DNA of 28,714 nt from Burkholderia sp. (GCA_028292565.1 JAQGMD010000329.1:1-28714); one strand, 5' to 3'; numbered from the stretch's first letter, positions 15,646-24,471 are shown. A program made the numbers and translations. Notes: generated by a model not told the origin, from the sequence alone.

Positions 15646-18600
15646 ATGTCTGCACCTGAACAGTCTAAAAAAACCATGACCAAGAACCGTGGCCAGGCTA
15701 CCCAACGGGCCCCGGTTGTTGAGCGGAACCCGCTGCCGCCTATCGTTTATCCCGAAGAGCTGCCGGTATCCGGCCGCCGGGAAGAGATCGCGAGTGCGCT
15801 GCGCGCGCATCAGGTCGTGATCGTCAGCGGCGAAACCGGCTCGGGCAAAACAACCCAGCTACCGAAGATTTGCCTTGAGCTGGGGCGCGGCCAGGCCGGT
15901 TTGATCGGCCATACGCAGCCGCGACGCATAGCCGCTTCCTCCACTGCCAAACGGATCGCGCAGGAACTCGGCACGCCGCTCGGCGAGAATGTCGGCTTCA
16001 AGGTGCGTTTTACCGACACCTTGTCAAAAGGCGCATCGGTCAAGCTGATGACCGACGGCATCCTGCTGGCCGAAACGCAGACCGATCCGCTGCTCAGGCA
16101 GTACGACACCATCATCATCGATGAAGCGCATGAGCGCAGCCTGAACATCGACTTCCTGCTCGGCTACCTGAAGCAGCTGTTGCCGCGCCGGCCAGACCTG
16201 AAAGTGATCATTACATCGGCCACGATCGATGCGGACAGGTTCGCCCGCCATTTCGGCACGCCGGACAAGCCTGCTCCCGTAATCGAAGTATCCGGCCGCC
16301 TGTATCCGGTCGAAGTGCGCTATCGACCGGTCGAGCCGGCCGAAAAAAGCGAAGGCAAATCCCCGAATCAGTCGCAGAAGGACCAGCGCGACCTGATGGA
16401 TGCCGTGGTCGATGCGGTGGATGAGCTTGCCCGCCTCGGTTCCGGAGATGTGCTGGTATTCCTGCCGGGCGAACGTGAAATCCGCGATACCGCGGAAGCA
16501 TTGCGCAAACATCATCCGCCCCACGTCGAGATCCTGCCGCTGTTCGCGCGCTTGTCAGTGCAGGAGCAGGAGCGCGTCTTCAAGATTTCCAACGCGCGCC
16601 GCATTGTACTCGCCACCAACGTTGCGGAAACCTCGCTGACGGTACCCGGGATCCGCTATGTGGTGGATGCGGGCACCGCGCGCGTCAAGCGCTACAGTTA
16701 TCGCAACAAGGTCGAGCAATTGCAGATTGAGGCAATCGCCCAGTCCGCCGCCAACCAGCGCGCCGGCCGTTGCGGCCGCGTGGCTGCCGGCGTTTGCATC
16801 CGGCTATATGAAGAGCAGGACTACCTGCAGAGACCGAAGTTTACCGAACCCGAAATTCTTCGCTCTTCGCTGGCGTCCGTCATCCTGCGGATGAAGGCGC
16901 TGCGCCTGCCGGATGTCGAAATCTTCCCGTTCATTGAACCGCCGATGGGCCGCGCGATTGCCGATGGCTACCAGTTGCTGCAGGAACTTGGCGCCGTCGA
17001 TGAAGACAACCAGTTGACGCCCATCGGCAAACAGCTTGCCAAGTTGCCGCTGGATCCCCGCGTCGGCCGCATGATTCTCGCTGCGCGCGACAACGCCGCG
17101 CTGACCGAGGTACTGATCATCGCCGCCGCTTTGTCGGTGCAGGATCCGCGCGATCGTCCGATGGAAGCGCAAGCCGCCGCCGACAACGCGCACAAGAAAT
17201 TCGCCGATGAAAAATCGGAATTCCTGAGCTACCTGAAAATCTGGAAATGGTTCGAAGAGGCGATCGAACACAAGAAGTCGAACAAGCAACTGACGGATAA
17301 TTGCCGCGCCAATTTCCTGTCCCAGGTTCGGCTGCGCGAATGGCGCGAAGTCCATTCGCAGTTGTTGACCATCGTGCGCGAACAGGGATGGCGCCTGAAC
17401 GAGGCGCCTGCCACTTATGAGCAATTGCATATTGCGCTGCTGACCGGCTTGCTCGGCAACGTCGGCTTCAAGGCCGAGGATGAGCCGCATTATCTTGGCG
17501 CGCGTGGCATTAAGTTCTTTATCTGGCCCGGCTCGACGCTGGCGAAAAAAGCCGGCCGCTGGGTGATGGCCGGGGAACTGGTCGAGACCTCGCGCCTGTA
17601 TGCGCGGACGATCGCGCAGATTCAGCCGCAATGGCTGGAACGCGTCGGTGGCCACCTGCTGAAGAAATCCTGGGGCGAACCGCGGTGGGAACAGCGCGCC
17701 GCCCAGGTGACCGCGTCCGAGCGTGGCACGCTCTATGGCCTGGTTGTATACAGCCAGCGACGGGTCAACTACGGACAAATCAACCCCGAAGAGGCGCGCG
17801 AGATTTTCATCCGGGACGGATTGGTCGCCGGTGATTTCGACACCCGTGCGCCGTTCTTCGCGCATAACCAGAAGCTGGTCCGTGAAATCGAAAACCTGGA
17901 ACACAAGTCGCGCCGGCTCGATGTGCTGGTCGACGAAGGCCTGATCGCGGCGTTCTACGATCAACTGGTGCCGAAGGATATCCATAACGGCATCGACTTC
18001 GAAAAGTGGCATAAGGAAGCCACTGCGAAGGAACCGAAGCTGCTGTATCTGAACCGCGATGACCTGATGCGGCATGAAGCCGCGGGCGTGACCACCGAGC
18101 TGTTCCCCAAAACGATGACGGTGGCCGGGGTGCCGATGGCGTTGTCGTATCACTTCGAACCCGGTAGCGCGCGCGATGGCGTCACGCTGACGATACCGTT
18201 GTATGCGTTGAACCAGGTGTCGGCCGATCGTTCCGAATGGCTGGTGCCCGGCATGCTAAAGGAAAAAGTGCAGTTGCTGCTGAAATCCCTGCCGCAGAAA
18301 TTGCGCCGCCACTGTGTACCGTTGCCCGATTTCGCGGCCGGGTTCTGTGAGCGTGCCCGGTTCGGCAAGGGCAACCTGCTGGATGCGGTCATCGCCGATA
18401 TTCGTGAACAAACCGGCATCGCCACCAAGACCACCGACTTCAAACTGGAGACGTTGCCGGCCCATCATTTCATGAACTTCAAGGTCGTGGACGAGCACGG
18501 ACGGCAACTGGAGATGGGCCGCAACCTGAATGGATTGCAGGCCGAGTTCGGCGGGCAGGCGCGCGAGAGCTTTCAGCGGCTGGCGGAAGAAGCCACGGTT

Positions 18601-19548
18601 ACTGCAGTCGATAATGCGCCCGCAGAAGACCGTAGCACTGGCGAACGTAAGAACGCGGCGACGTCAACCACGGCAACCACAACAAGCCCGGTTGGCGAAC
18701 ATCAGAATCTCACCACCTGGACTTTCGGCGAACTGCCGGAGCTGCTGGAAATCCAGCAGGGCAAGCAAACCCTGATTGGCTACCCCGCGCTAGTGGACAA
18801 GACCACTCATTGCGACCTCGAAGTCTTCGACGATCCGGCGGAAGCGGCCCGCGTCCATCGCATCGGGATGCGCCGCCTGTTCTCGCTGCAGTTGAAGGAA
18901 CAGCTGAAGTATCTCGAGAAGAACGTTCCGAACCTGCAGCAGATGGGCATGCATTTCATGTCGCTCGGGTCGCAGGAGGAATTGCGCGACCAGATAATCC
19001 AGGCCGGCCTTGACCGCGCGGTCCTGCAGGATCCGCTGCCGAAGAACGCAGAGGAGTTCCACCGGCGCAAGGACGAAGGCAAATCGCGCCTCGGCTTGCT
19101 GGTAAATGAGATTGCACGACTGGCGGCGCAGGTCTTGGCGGAGTACTACACCTTGCCGAAAAAACTGCAAGGCGCGAAAGCGCATGCGCAAAGTGCGGCC
19201 GACATGCAGTCACAATTGCAGGCGCTGGTCGGCAAACGCTTCATCGCCGATAACGACTATGTTCAGATCGCGCATTTCCCGCGCTACCTGAAGGCGATCA
19301 ACGTGAGGTTGGAGAAGTTACGCGCTGATCCAACACGCGACGCGCGGCTGATGGCGGAATGGGCGCAGGTTGCAGCACCGTGGCAGCGTGCGCAAAAAGA
19401 CCGTCAGAAGAGTGGAGATCCGAAGATGGAAGAATTCCGCTGGCTGTTGGAGGAACTGCGTGTGTCGTTGTTCGCGCAGGAACTGCGCACCCCGATGCCG
19501 GTGTCGGTCAAGAGGTTGCAGAAGGTGTGGGAGTCGATGCAAAGGTAA
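15646..19548 (+). CDS. hrpA: ATP-dependent RNA helicase HrpA (DEAH-box)
   Basis: A 1300-residue DEAH-box RNA helicase, about the size of E. coli HrpA. From the ATG at 15646, motif I GETGSGKTTQ is at about 62-71 and motif II DEAH at 159-162. 'TSATIDADRFARHFG' is motif III and 'QRAGRCGRVAAGVCIRLY' motif VI. Then come the winged-helix/HA2 region, the OB-fold and the long HrpA-specific C-terminal domain (DUF3418 type, with 'LLYLNRDDLMRHEAAGVTTELFPKTM'). A Thr/Ala-rich linker (AATSTTATTTSPVGEHQN) in the C-terminal part is variable sequence. HrpA has been linked to mRNA processing and to rescue of stalled ribosomes. Starts at 15619, 15646 or 15676 are all possible; 15646 avoids overlap with argA. 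Confidence 0.94.
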   Translation: MSAPEQSKKTMTKNRGQATQRAPVVERNPLPPIVYPEELPVSGRREEIASALRAHQVVIVSGETGSGKTTQLPKICLELGRGQAGLIGHTQPRRIAASSTAKRIAQELGTPLGENVGFKVRFTDTLSKGASVKLMTDGILLAETQTDPLLRQYDTIIIDEAHERSLNIDFLLGYLKQLLPRRPDLKVIITSATIDADRFARHFGTPDKPAPVIEVSGRLYPVEVRYRPVEPAEKSEGKSPNQSQKDQRDLMDAVVDAVDELARLGSGDVLVFLPGEREIRDTAEALRKHHPPHVEILPLFARLSVQEQERVFKISNARRIVLATNVAETSLTVPGIRYVVDAGTARVKRYSYRNKVEQLQIEAIAQSAANQRAGRCGRVAAGVCIRLYEEQDYLQRPKFTEPEILRSSLASVILRMKALRLPDVEIFPFIEPPMGRAIADGYQLLQELGAVDEDNQLTPIGKQLAKLPLDPRVGRMILAARDNAALTEVLIIAAALSVQDPRDRPMEAQAAADNAHKKFADEKSEFLSYLKIWKWFEEAIEHKKSNKQLTDNCRANFLSQVRLREWREVHSQLLTIVREQGWRLNEAPATYEQLHIALLTGLLGNVGFKAEDEPHYLGARGIKFFIWPGSTLAKKAGRWVMAGELVETSRLYARTIAQIQPQWLERVGGHLLKKSWGEPRWEQRAAQVTASERGTLYGLVVYSQRRVNYGQINPEEAREIFIRDGLVAGDFDTRAPFFAHNQKLVREIENLEHKSRRLDVLVDEGLIAAFYDQLVPKDIHNGIDFEKWHKEATAKEPKLLYLNRDDLMRHEAAGVTTELFPKTMTVAGVPMALSYHFEPGSARDGVTLTIPLYALNQVSADRSEWLVPGMLKEKVQLLLKSLPQKLRRHCVPLPDFAAGFCERARFGKGNLLDAVIADIREQTGIATKTTDFKLETLPAHHFMNFKVVDEHGRQLEMGRNLNGLQAEFGGQARESFQRLAEEATVTAVDNAPAEDRSTGERKNAATSTTATTTSPVGEHQNLTTWTFGELPELLEIQQGKQTLIGYPALVDKTTHCDLEVFDDPAEAARVHRIGMRRLFSLQLKEQLKYLEKNVPNLQQMGMHFMSLGSQEELRDQIIQAGLDRAVLQDPLPKNAEEFHRRKDEGKSRLGLLVNEIARLAAQVLAEYYTLPKKLQGAKAHAQSAADMQSQLQALVGKRFIADNDYVQIAHFPRYLKAINVRLEKLRADPTRDARLMAEWAQVAAPWQRAQKDRQKSGDPKMEEFRWLLEELRVSLFAQELRTPMPVSVKRLQKVWESMQR

Positions 19549-19722
19549 CGGGGCGTTCCCCCCGAGGCGTAGGTTGGTCTGTCACATAGGCCAGCGGTGC
19601 ATCTCTGGGTTCCCGCTTGCGCGGGAACGACATATTTAGGTGCCACCACTGCAGCACGAATTCCGGTGGAATGTTAAAGCGCGACAGTGAAGTAGGACGC
19701 ATCGTGATGCGCCCTACGGTGG
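19549..19722. repeat. Cluster of three dispersed palindromic repeats after hrpA
   Basis: After the hrpA stop there is a truncated REP-like start (GAGGCGTAGGTTGG at 19564-19577, matching 26456-26469). Next is a perfect hairpin of the GTTCCCGCTTGCGCGGGAAC type (19609-19628), a very common proteobacterial intergenic repeat. The third is GTAG plus GACGCATC/GATGCGCCC (about 19692-19717), another GTAG-headed palindrome. No gene is seen here. The cluster sits between hrpA and the truncated dehydrogenase and looks like a hotspot for repeat insertion. Confidence 0.65.
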
Positions 19723-19941
19723 TTATTGATAACTTGCCAGCAAATCCCTTGCGATCACCAGCTGCATAATCTGACTCGTACCCTCATAAATCCGTGCAAC
19801 ACGAGCATCACGATAGATGCGCTCCAGCGGATACTCAGCAATATACCCGGACCCACCGAACACTTGCAGACAACGATCCGCCACCCGGCCTAGCGCTTCC
19901 GACGTGAAGTCTTTAGCGCAGGCGGCTTCGCGTCCCGGGCG
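19723..19941 (-). pseudogene. Acyl-CoA dehydrogenase, C-terminal fragment only
   Basis: The minus strand reads 72 residues in one frame: RPGREAACAKDFTSEALGRV, then 'ADRCLQVFGGSGYIAEYPLE', 'RIYRDARVARIYEGTSQIMQ' and 'LVIARDLLASYQ' to a TAA. This is the unmistakable end of an acyl-CoA dehydrogenase, including the FAD/active-site 'IYEGTS' region. The remaining 300 or so residues are missing. The frame closes with a TGA directly upstream. A separate start, the ATG at 19979, overlaps the ligase stop and gives MSTVQAEEPAIDDA before running out of frame with the fragment. An internal deletion probably removed the body of the gene. The step that it catalysed must be supplied from elsewhere if the pathway still works. 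Confidence 0.88.
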
Positions 19942-19975
19942 TCATCAATTGCCGGCTCTTCCGCCTGTACCGTGC

Positions 19976-21640
19976 TCATGTTGCCGTCCTCGCGTTCTCG
20001 GCTTCCTGCAGTTCACGCCAGAGTATTTTTCCGACCGGCGACTTCGGTAACTGGTCGGTGAACTCCACAATGCGCGGATACTTGTATGCGGCCATCCGCT
20101 CACGCGTCCATGCGATCAGCGCCTCTTCGGTCAGGGCATCCTTGCCCTCGGCATTACGCACCACGATCGCTTTGACGGTTTCTCCGCGATAGGAATCGCG
20201 CACGCCGATCACGCACGCTTCCTTGATATGCGGATGCTGGTAAAGCACCGATTCGACCTCGGCCGGCCACACTTTGTAGCCCGAGGCATTGATCATTCGC
20301 TTGGCACGGTCGGTCATGAAGAAGTAGCCCTCTTCATCGGCGTAGCCCACGTCTCCGGTACGCAAATAGGTACGCCCGTCGACTTCCACGAACGCAGTTT
20401 TGGTTTCTTCCGGGCGGTTCCAATAACCCTTGAATATCTGCGGGCCGCTCACCAGGATCTCGCCCTGCTGGTTTGGCCCGAGTTGTTCCAGCGTTGCCGG
20501 ATCGACCACGATGGATTCGGTGTCGAAGAAGGGCACACCGAGGCATTGCCGCTTCGGGCGGTCGATCGGATTGTTATGCGTCGTTGCGGCGGTTTCAGTC
20601 ATCCCGTAGCCTTCGATGAAGGTCACGCCCAGCGATTGCTCGAGCCGGCTCCATACCTCGGCAGGCATGGACGCGCCGCCGGCTGTGATGCGGCGTAAGC
20701 TCGAGAGGTCATAGCTTTTCAGGTTTTCGTGGGACAGAAGGTCGATGATCGCAGTCGGCGGAATGGCCGCGTGCCCGACGCGTTCACGCGCCATCAGCTC
20801 GATCGCCAGGTCCCGGTCCCAGCGCGGCAACACCACCGCGGTACCGCCAACGTAGACGGGCAGGTGAACCGAATGCGAGAGGCCGGCCACGTGATACATC
20901 GGGGCCACTGCCAGGAACGGTGTGCCCGGTGCGGTCCAGTGCCAGAGCGCCAGTCCCGCGATGTTTTGCATGAAGGTCTGGTGAGTATGCATGCAGGCCT
21001 TCGGTGTGCCGGTGGATCCGGACGTATACGGAAGACCGCACAGATCCTCAGGCTGCGCCTTCGATACTCCGGGCATCTCATTGGCATCCATGACGTCTGC
21101 CCAGGCAACGGTGCCGCTGAACTTCTTTCTTGGCGCCGTGAGCCAGTCCGGTAATCGGTAATCGTGGTCGGCGCGCAGATAGTCGGAATAGGTCGCTACG
21201 ATCACATGATCGATCGGGCTGGTGGCAGATGCCGCATCCACCTGTTCAGCCAAGTCCTGTGCGCAAACAACCACGCGTGCTCCGCTGTCCGATAGGTAGT
21301 GCGCCACTTCGGACGAGCGGTTCATCGGGTTCACCGGAACCACGACTGCATCGGCGCGCAATGCGCCGTAATACGCGATCAGCCACTGTGGGGAGTTCTG
21401 CATGTACACCACGACCCGATCGCCGCGTTTAACGCCGGCGCGGTGCGTGAGCCAGCCGGCAAAGCGATCGACTTCGTTGAGGAACTCCGTGTAGCTCAGC
21501 CCGCTCCCGAAAAAGCGAATGGCCGCCTGCTGCGGATAGCGTTTGGCGGACCACTCCAGGATCTGGGTGAGCGTCATATCCGGCCGCAGGAGCTGACGCG
21601 GCAAATGCCGCGGCCAGTAGTGGCTTGGTGTTGCAGACAT
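19976..21640 (-). CDS. Acyl-CoA synthetase (AMP-forming), long/medium-chain fatty acid CoA ligase type
   Basis: Activates a carboxylic acid to its CoA thioester via an acyl-adenylate. The 554-residue ANL-family protein has the P-loop YTSGSTGTPK (205-214), 'FIEGYGMTETAATTHNNP', 'YLRTGDVGYADEEGYFFMTDR', 'MINASGYKVWPAEVESVLYQHP' and the C-terminal catalytic lysine in 'LPKSPVGKILWRELQ'. The substrate is unknown; neighbours suggest an imported carboxylic acid broken down by beta-oxidation-like steps. It lies 32 bp after the Bug-type binding protein. Its TGA overlaps an ATG (ATGA) that once began the next gene, now destroyed. Confidence 0.92.
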   Translation of the reverse strand: MSATPSHYWPRHLPRQLLRPDMTLTQILEWSAKRYPQQAAIRFFGSGLSYTEFLNEVDRFAGWLTHRAGVKRGDRVVVYMQNSPQWLIAYYGALRADAVVVPVNPMNRSSEVAHYLSDSGARVVVCAQDLAEQVDAASATSPIDHVIVATYSDYLRADHDYRLPDWLTAPRKKFSGTVAWADVMDANEMPGVSKAQPEDLCGLPYTSGSTGTPKACMHTHQTFMQNIAGLALWHWTAPGTPFLAVAPMYHVAGLSHSVHLPVYVGGTAVVLPRWDRDLAIELMARERVGHAAIPPTAIIDLLSHENLKSYDLSSLRRITAGGASMPAEVWSRLEQSLGVTFIEGYGMTETAATTHNNPIDRPKRQCLGVPFFDTESIVVDPATLEQLGPNQQGEILVSGPQIFKGYWNRPEETKTAFVEVDGRTYLRTGDVGYADEEGYFFMTDRAKRMINASGYKVWPAEVESVLYQHPHIKEACVIGVRDSYRGETVKAIVVRNAEGKDALTEEALIAWTRERMAAYKYPRIVEFTDQLPKSPVGKILWRELQEAENARTAT

Positions 21641-21672
21641 TAAAAACTCCTTCGGATATTGCTTGCGGCCGT

Positions 21673-22659
21673 TTAGTCGAGCTTGATGTTAGCCGCCTTG
21701 ATCAAAGCCGCGGTTTGCTGGATCTCGTTCCTGATTGCGGTGCGCATCTCTTCCGGGCTGGTCGGCATGGGTTCGGTTTTCGCGGTCAGCAGCTGTTCGC
21801 GGATTTTCGGGTCGTTCAGTACGGCCGTCAGTTCGGCGTTGATCCGATTTACGATCGCAGGCGGCGTACCGGCGGGCATGATGAGGCCGAACCAGGAATT
21901 GAGCTCATAGCCCGGCACCCCTGCCTCCGCCATGGTGGGCAGTTCCGGCGCAATGGCGGTGCGCTTTGCGGATGTGACCGCCAGCGCCTTCAGCTTGCCC
22001 GATTCGAGATGGCCTTTCGCAGTGGCCAGATCGAGAACCGCCGCTTGAATGTGGCCGGCCAGCAGATCGACCGCTGCCGGGCTGCTGCCCTTGTAGGGTA
22101 TGTGCCGGATATCGATGGCAGTCATTTGTTTGAGCAGTTCGCCGGACAGGTTCATGGCCGTACCGTTGCCGGCGGTGCCATAGGTCAGGTGACCCGGCTT
22201 CGATTTTGCCAGCGCGACAAACTCCCTGACCGTGTTCACGCCCAACGAGCTGTTCACGACCAGGGCCAGCGGATTGTTCACGACTTTCGAGACCGAGGCC
22301 AGATCCCTTAGGGGATCGTAGGGCAGCTTGGGCATCAGGGTGACATTGGCCGTCAGCGCGCCAGACACGCCGAAGCCGATGGTATAGCCGTCGGGCGGCG
22401 ACTTGGCCACCGCATCGGCGCCGATCACTCCGCCGGCGCCGGACCGGTTGTCGATCACGACGGGCTGGCCAAGCCGCTGGGCCAGCGGCGGCGCGATGAT
22501 GCGCGCGACGATATCGGCGACGCCTCCCGGTGGGAAGCCTGCCATGAAGCGTAGCGGTTTGTTGGGGTATCCCGCAGCCTGGTCTGTCTGTGCCATGGCG
22601 GCCGGGGCGAACGCGGCGAAGCTCACTGCCGCAGCAAGCGAAGCAAATTTGATCCACAT
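21673..22659 (-). CDS. Tripartite tricarboxylate transporter (Bug/TctC family) substrate-binding protein
   Basis: Periplasmic binding protein of 328 residues with a clear signal peptide: MWIKFASLAAAVSFAAFAPA then AMAQ with cleavage after AMA (about residue 23). The mature start 'YPNKPLRFMAGFPPGGVADIVARIIAPPL' and 'GQPVVIDNRSGAGGVIGADAVAKSPPDGYTI' are Bug hallmarks. 'YKGSSPAAVDLLAGHIQAAVLDLATAKGHLESGKLKALAVTS' is another. These orphan receptors are very abundant in Burkholderiales, and no TctA/TctB membrane partner is in the window. Embedded in a CoA catabolic operon, it presumably captures the carboxylate later activated by the ligase, or a ligand that signals through another component. Confidence 0.93.
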   Translation of the reverse strand: MWIKFASLAAAVSFAAFAPAAMAQTDQAAGYPNKPLRFMAGFPPGGVADIVARIIAPPLAQRLGQPVVIDNRSGAGGVIGADAVAKSPPDGYTIGFGVSGALTANVTLMPKLPYDPLRDLASVSKVVNNPLALVVNSSLGVNTVREFVALAKSKPGHLTYGTAGNGTAMNLSGELLKQMTAIDIRHIPYKGSSPAAVDLLAGHIQAAVLDLATAKGHLESGKLKALAVTSAKRTAIAPELPTMAEAGVPGYELNSWFGLIMPAGTPPAIVNRINAELTAVLNDPKIREQLLTAKTEPMPTSPEEMRTAIRNEIQQTAALIKAANIKLD

Positions 22660-22753
22660 AACTTTGTCTCCTGAAGTTTTTGGTTGCCGGCCCCGGCGCC
22701 GAAAGCGCCGGTTTCGCGGTTGGGCTTGATGCCTCTTTTACCGCTAGTGCCGG

Positions 22754-23176
22754 TTATTGCGCCTGCAATTCAAAGGCGGGATAGTGGACGCCTTCGGCCA
22801 GCATATCCCATGTCACCCTGACCCGCGCCCCGATCTTCACCTCCTCCGGCTGTGCATTGAGGATGTTCCCAATGATGCGCACGCCTTCATCGAGTTCAAT
22901 CGTGGCCAGCACCAATGGAAGCCGGCCATCCGCGCCAAGCCCCGGCGTGCGAAGGGTAGTGTGGGCGTAGACAGCGCCGTTGCCAGATACCTCTCGCCAC
23001 TCCAGGTTGCGCGTACCGGTGAACAGGCTCAGCGGCCGCGGGAAGTGCTGGAATCGTTGGCTGGCCGGGCAATACTGGAGCATAAGTTTGCGTTCCTGCG
23101 CTCCGCGCCAGAAAGGCGCGGCATCGACGAAATTGCTCTGCTGCGGCAAGTTGCGGGTAATGTCGCCGTTGCTCAT
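22754..23176 (-). CDS. DUF35 OB-fold protein, thiolase partner, zinc ribbon degenerate
   Basis: A 140-residue DUF35 protein, usually encoded beside thiolase-like SCP-x proteins and needed for their activity or stability. The N-terminal part has 'FWRGAQERKLMLQYC', where a rubredoxin-like zinc ribbon is normal. Only C36 of the expected four cysteines is present: the first pair is C-P-A-S and the second pair position reads S-L-F-T (residues 50-53). The C-terminal OB-fold, 'GNGAVYAHTTLRTPGLGADGRLPLVLATIELDEGVRIIGNI', looks intact. The ATG overlaps the thiolase-like gene's TGA (ATGA), so the two are translationally coupled and likely form a complex. Confidence 0.88.
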   Translation of the reverse strand: MSNGDITRNLPQQSNFVDAAPFWRGAQERKLMLQYCPASQRFQHFPRPLSLFTGTRNLEWREVSGNGAVYAHTTLRTPGLGADGRLPLVLATIELDEGVRIIGNILNAQPEEVKIGARVRVTWDMLAEGVHYPAFELQAQ

Positions 23177-24345
23177 TGTGTAGCCTCCAGAATCATGGCT
23201 GCGCTGGTCGACCAGTTGCGGCCGTATGGAATGACGCCTATGCCCGTGACAAGGGCGTTGCGCGGATCAGCAACCTGGCGCTGGCCGCCTTCGCCGAACA
23301 GCTGGCGAACGGCTTCCACCAGGTTGAGCCCGCCGCCGGCAAGGCCGGGCTGTCCGGCCGAGATCTGCCCTCCGCTGGTATTGAGCGGCAGCTTGCCCTT
23401 GTATGACAGGTCGGTATCGAGAATGAAATCGGCGCCTTCACCGCGCCGGCAGAATCCGAGCGACTCAAGCTGCATCTGCACCGCGATCGTGAAATCGTCA
23501 TAGGGCTGGAACATTCGGATATCGGCCGGCGTCATCCCGGCCTGCCTGAACAGGCGCGGAGCCAGATGCGAAAACCCGTTTTCCGTGATGTCGGCCAGCG
23601 GATCGCGGCCGTTGACGTTGGTGATTTCCGCGTAGGCGACAGGAGTGGCCATCTTCGACAGCCCCAGCCGTTTTGCTTCTTCGCGAGTGGTAACAAGAAA
23701 CGCATTGGCGCCATCGCAAAACATCACGCTATCGAGCAGCCTTAGCGGATCGGCGATCACCCGCGAGGCGCGATACTCTTCCAGGGTGAGCGGTTTGCGC
23801 AGCTTTGGTAATGCGTTCTCGTTCAGTACCGCATGCTCGCGCTGGACCATCGCCACCTTCGCGAGCGCGGTTTCGTCGAGCTTGTATTGATGCGCATAAC
23901 GGCTCATCAGCAAACCGAATGCTGCAGGCGGGCGCGCGGCAGCCTGCGGTTCCTGGAACTCCGGACGCTGGGCGCCGAAATCAGCGCGATAGATTGTGCT
24001 GGGAGCATCCGCCGACAGCACGACGGCCAGCTTGCACTCTCCTTCCCGAACTGCCGACATGGCGCGCATGATGCCGCTCAACGCAGAACATCCGCCGAGA
24101 CCGCTCAGATGCAGCCACGTTGCTGTGAGGCCCAGCGCCTCGCACATGTAGACAGCATAAAAGGGGTTCGTCCCCTCGCTCAGTGACGCAGTGACGGCCA
24201 GGCCGTCGATGTCCTGCAGCTGGATGCCCGTGTTCCGCATCAAAGCTTCCAGTGCCTCTCCCGCGAGATCGTAGGCGCTACGTCCGGTCTTGAATCGATT
24301 GGGAATTTCCGCATAACCGGCAATGCCGGTATTGTGCCCGGTCAT
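23173..24345 (-). CDS. Thiolase-like (SCP-x / lipid-transfer type) protein
   Basis: A 390-residue thiolase-superfamily protein of the non-decarboxylating SCP-x type. It has 'GEALEALMRNTGIQLQDIDGLAV' (about 29-51) and C86 in 'SGLGGCSALSGIMRAM', at the place of the nucleophilic cysteine. 'FCDGANAFLVTTREEA' and 'FQPYDDFTIAVQMQLESLGFC' follow. The C-terminal 'NTSGGQISAGQPGLAGGGLNLVEAVRQL' has Gln where classical thiolases have the GHP histidine. Together with a DUF35 partner the pair may cleave a beta-ketoacyl-CoA, or act as a retro-aldolase like the steroid-degrading Ltp2-DUF35 complex. It is the first gene of the leftward operon and divergent from lysR. Confidence 0.88.
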   Translation of the reverse strand: MTGHNTGIAGYAEIPNRFKTGRSAYDLAGEALEALMRNTGIQLQDIDGLAVTASLSEGTNPFYAVYMCEALGLTATWLHLSGLGGCSALSGIMRAMSAVREGECKLAVVLSADAPSTIYRADFGAQRPEFQEPQAAARPPAAFGLLMSRYAHQYKLDETALAKVAMVQREHAVLNENALPKLRKPLTLEEYRASRVIADPLRLLDSVMFCDGANAFLVTTREEAKRLGLSKMATPVAYAEITNVNGRDPLADITENGFSHLAPRLFRQAGMTPADIRMFQPYDDFTIAVQMQLESLGFCRRGEGADFILDTDLSYKGKLPLNTSGGQISAGQPGLAGGGLNLVEAVRQLFGEGGQRQVADPRNALVTGIGVIPYGRNWSTSAAMILEATQ

Positions 24346-24392
24346 GGCCTGGCCCCCTGCACGGACGCGCTCTGCAAACCTTGTATGTTCAT
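24342..24392 (-). CDS. Possible 16-residue leader ORF overlapping the thiolase-like start
   Basis: ATG at 24392, AAGGAG ten bases upstream, then MNIQGLQSASVQGARP and a TGA that overlaps the thiolase ATG (ATGA). It could couple translation of the operon to its own initiation. It could also be chance, since the real thiolase start has its own GGGGG-like ribosome site. No family is recognised. Confidence 0.3.
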   Translation of the reverse strand: MNIQGLQSASVQGARP

Positions 24393-24421
24393 TGGCCTGT
24401 GTCTCCTTGTTGTTTCATCCT

Positions 24422-24427
24422 TGTATA
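24422..24427 (-). promoter_or_regulatory. Candidate -10 of the thiolase-DUF35-Bug-ligase operon
   Basis: TATACA on the minus strand. A start near 24415 would put the TGGGA-N7-TCCCA site centred about 65 bases upstream, a typical LysR activation position. No clear -35 box is seen, as expected for an activator-dependent promoter. Confidence 0.35.
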
Positions 24428-24471
24428 AGCAGATGCTAGTCCATGGCCGCGCAAAAGTATAGAATCGCATT

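Noticed and set aside
16804..18153. 449-codon open frame on the minus strand
   Set aside because: Lies wholly antisense to hrpA, whose helicase and accessory domains are continuous here. The product has skewed Arg/Gln/His composition and no recognisable motif.
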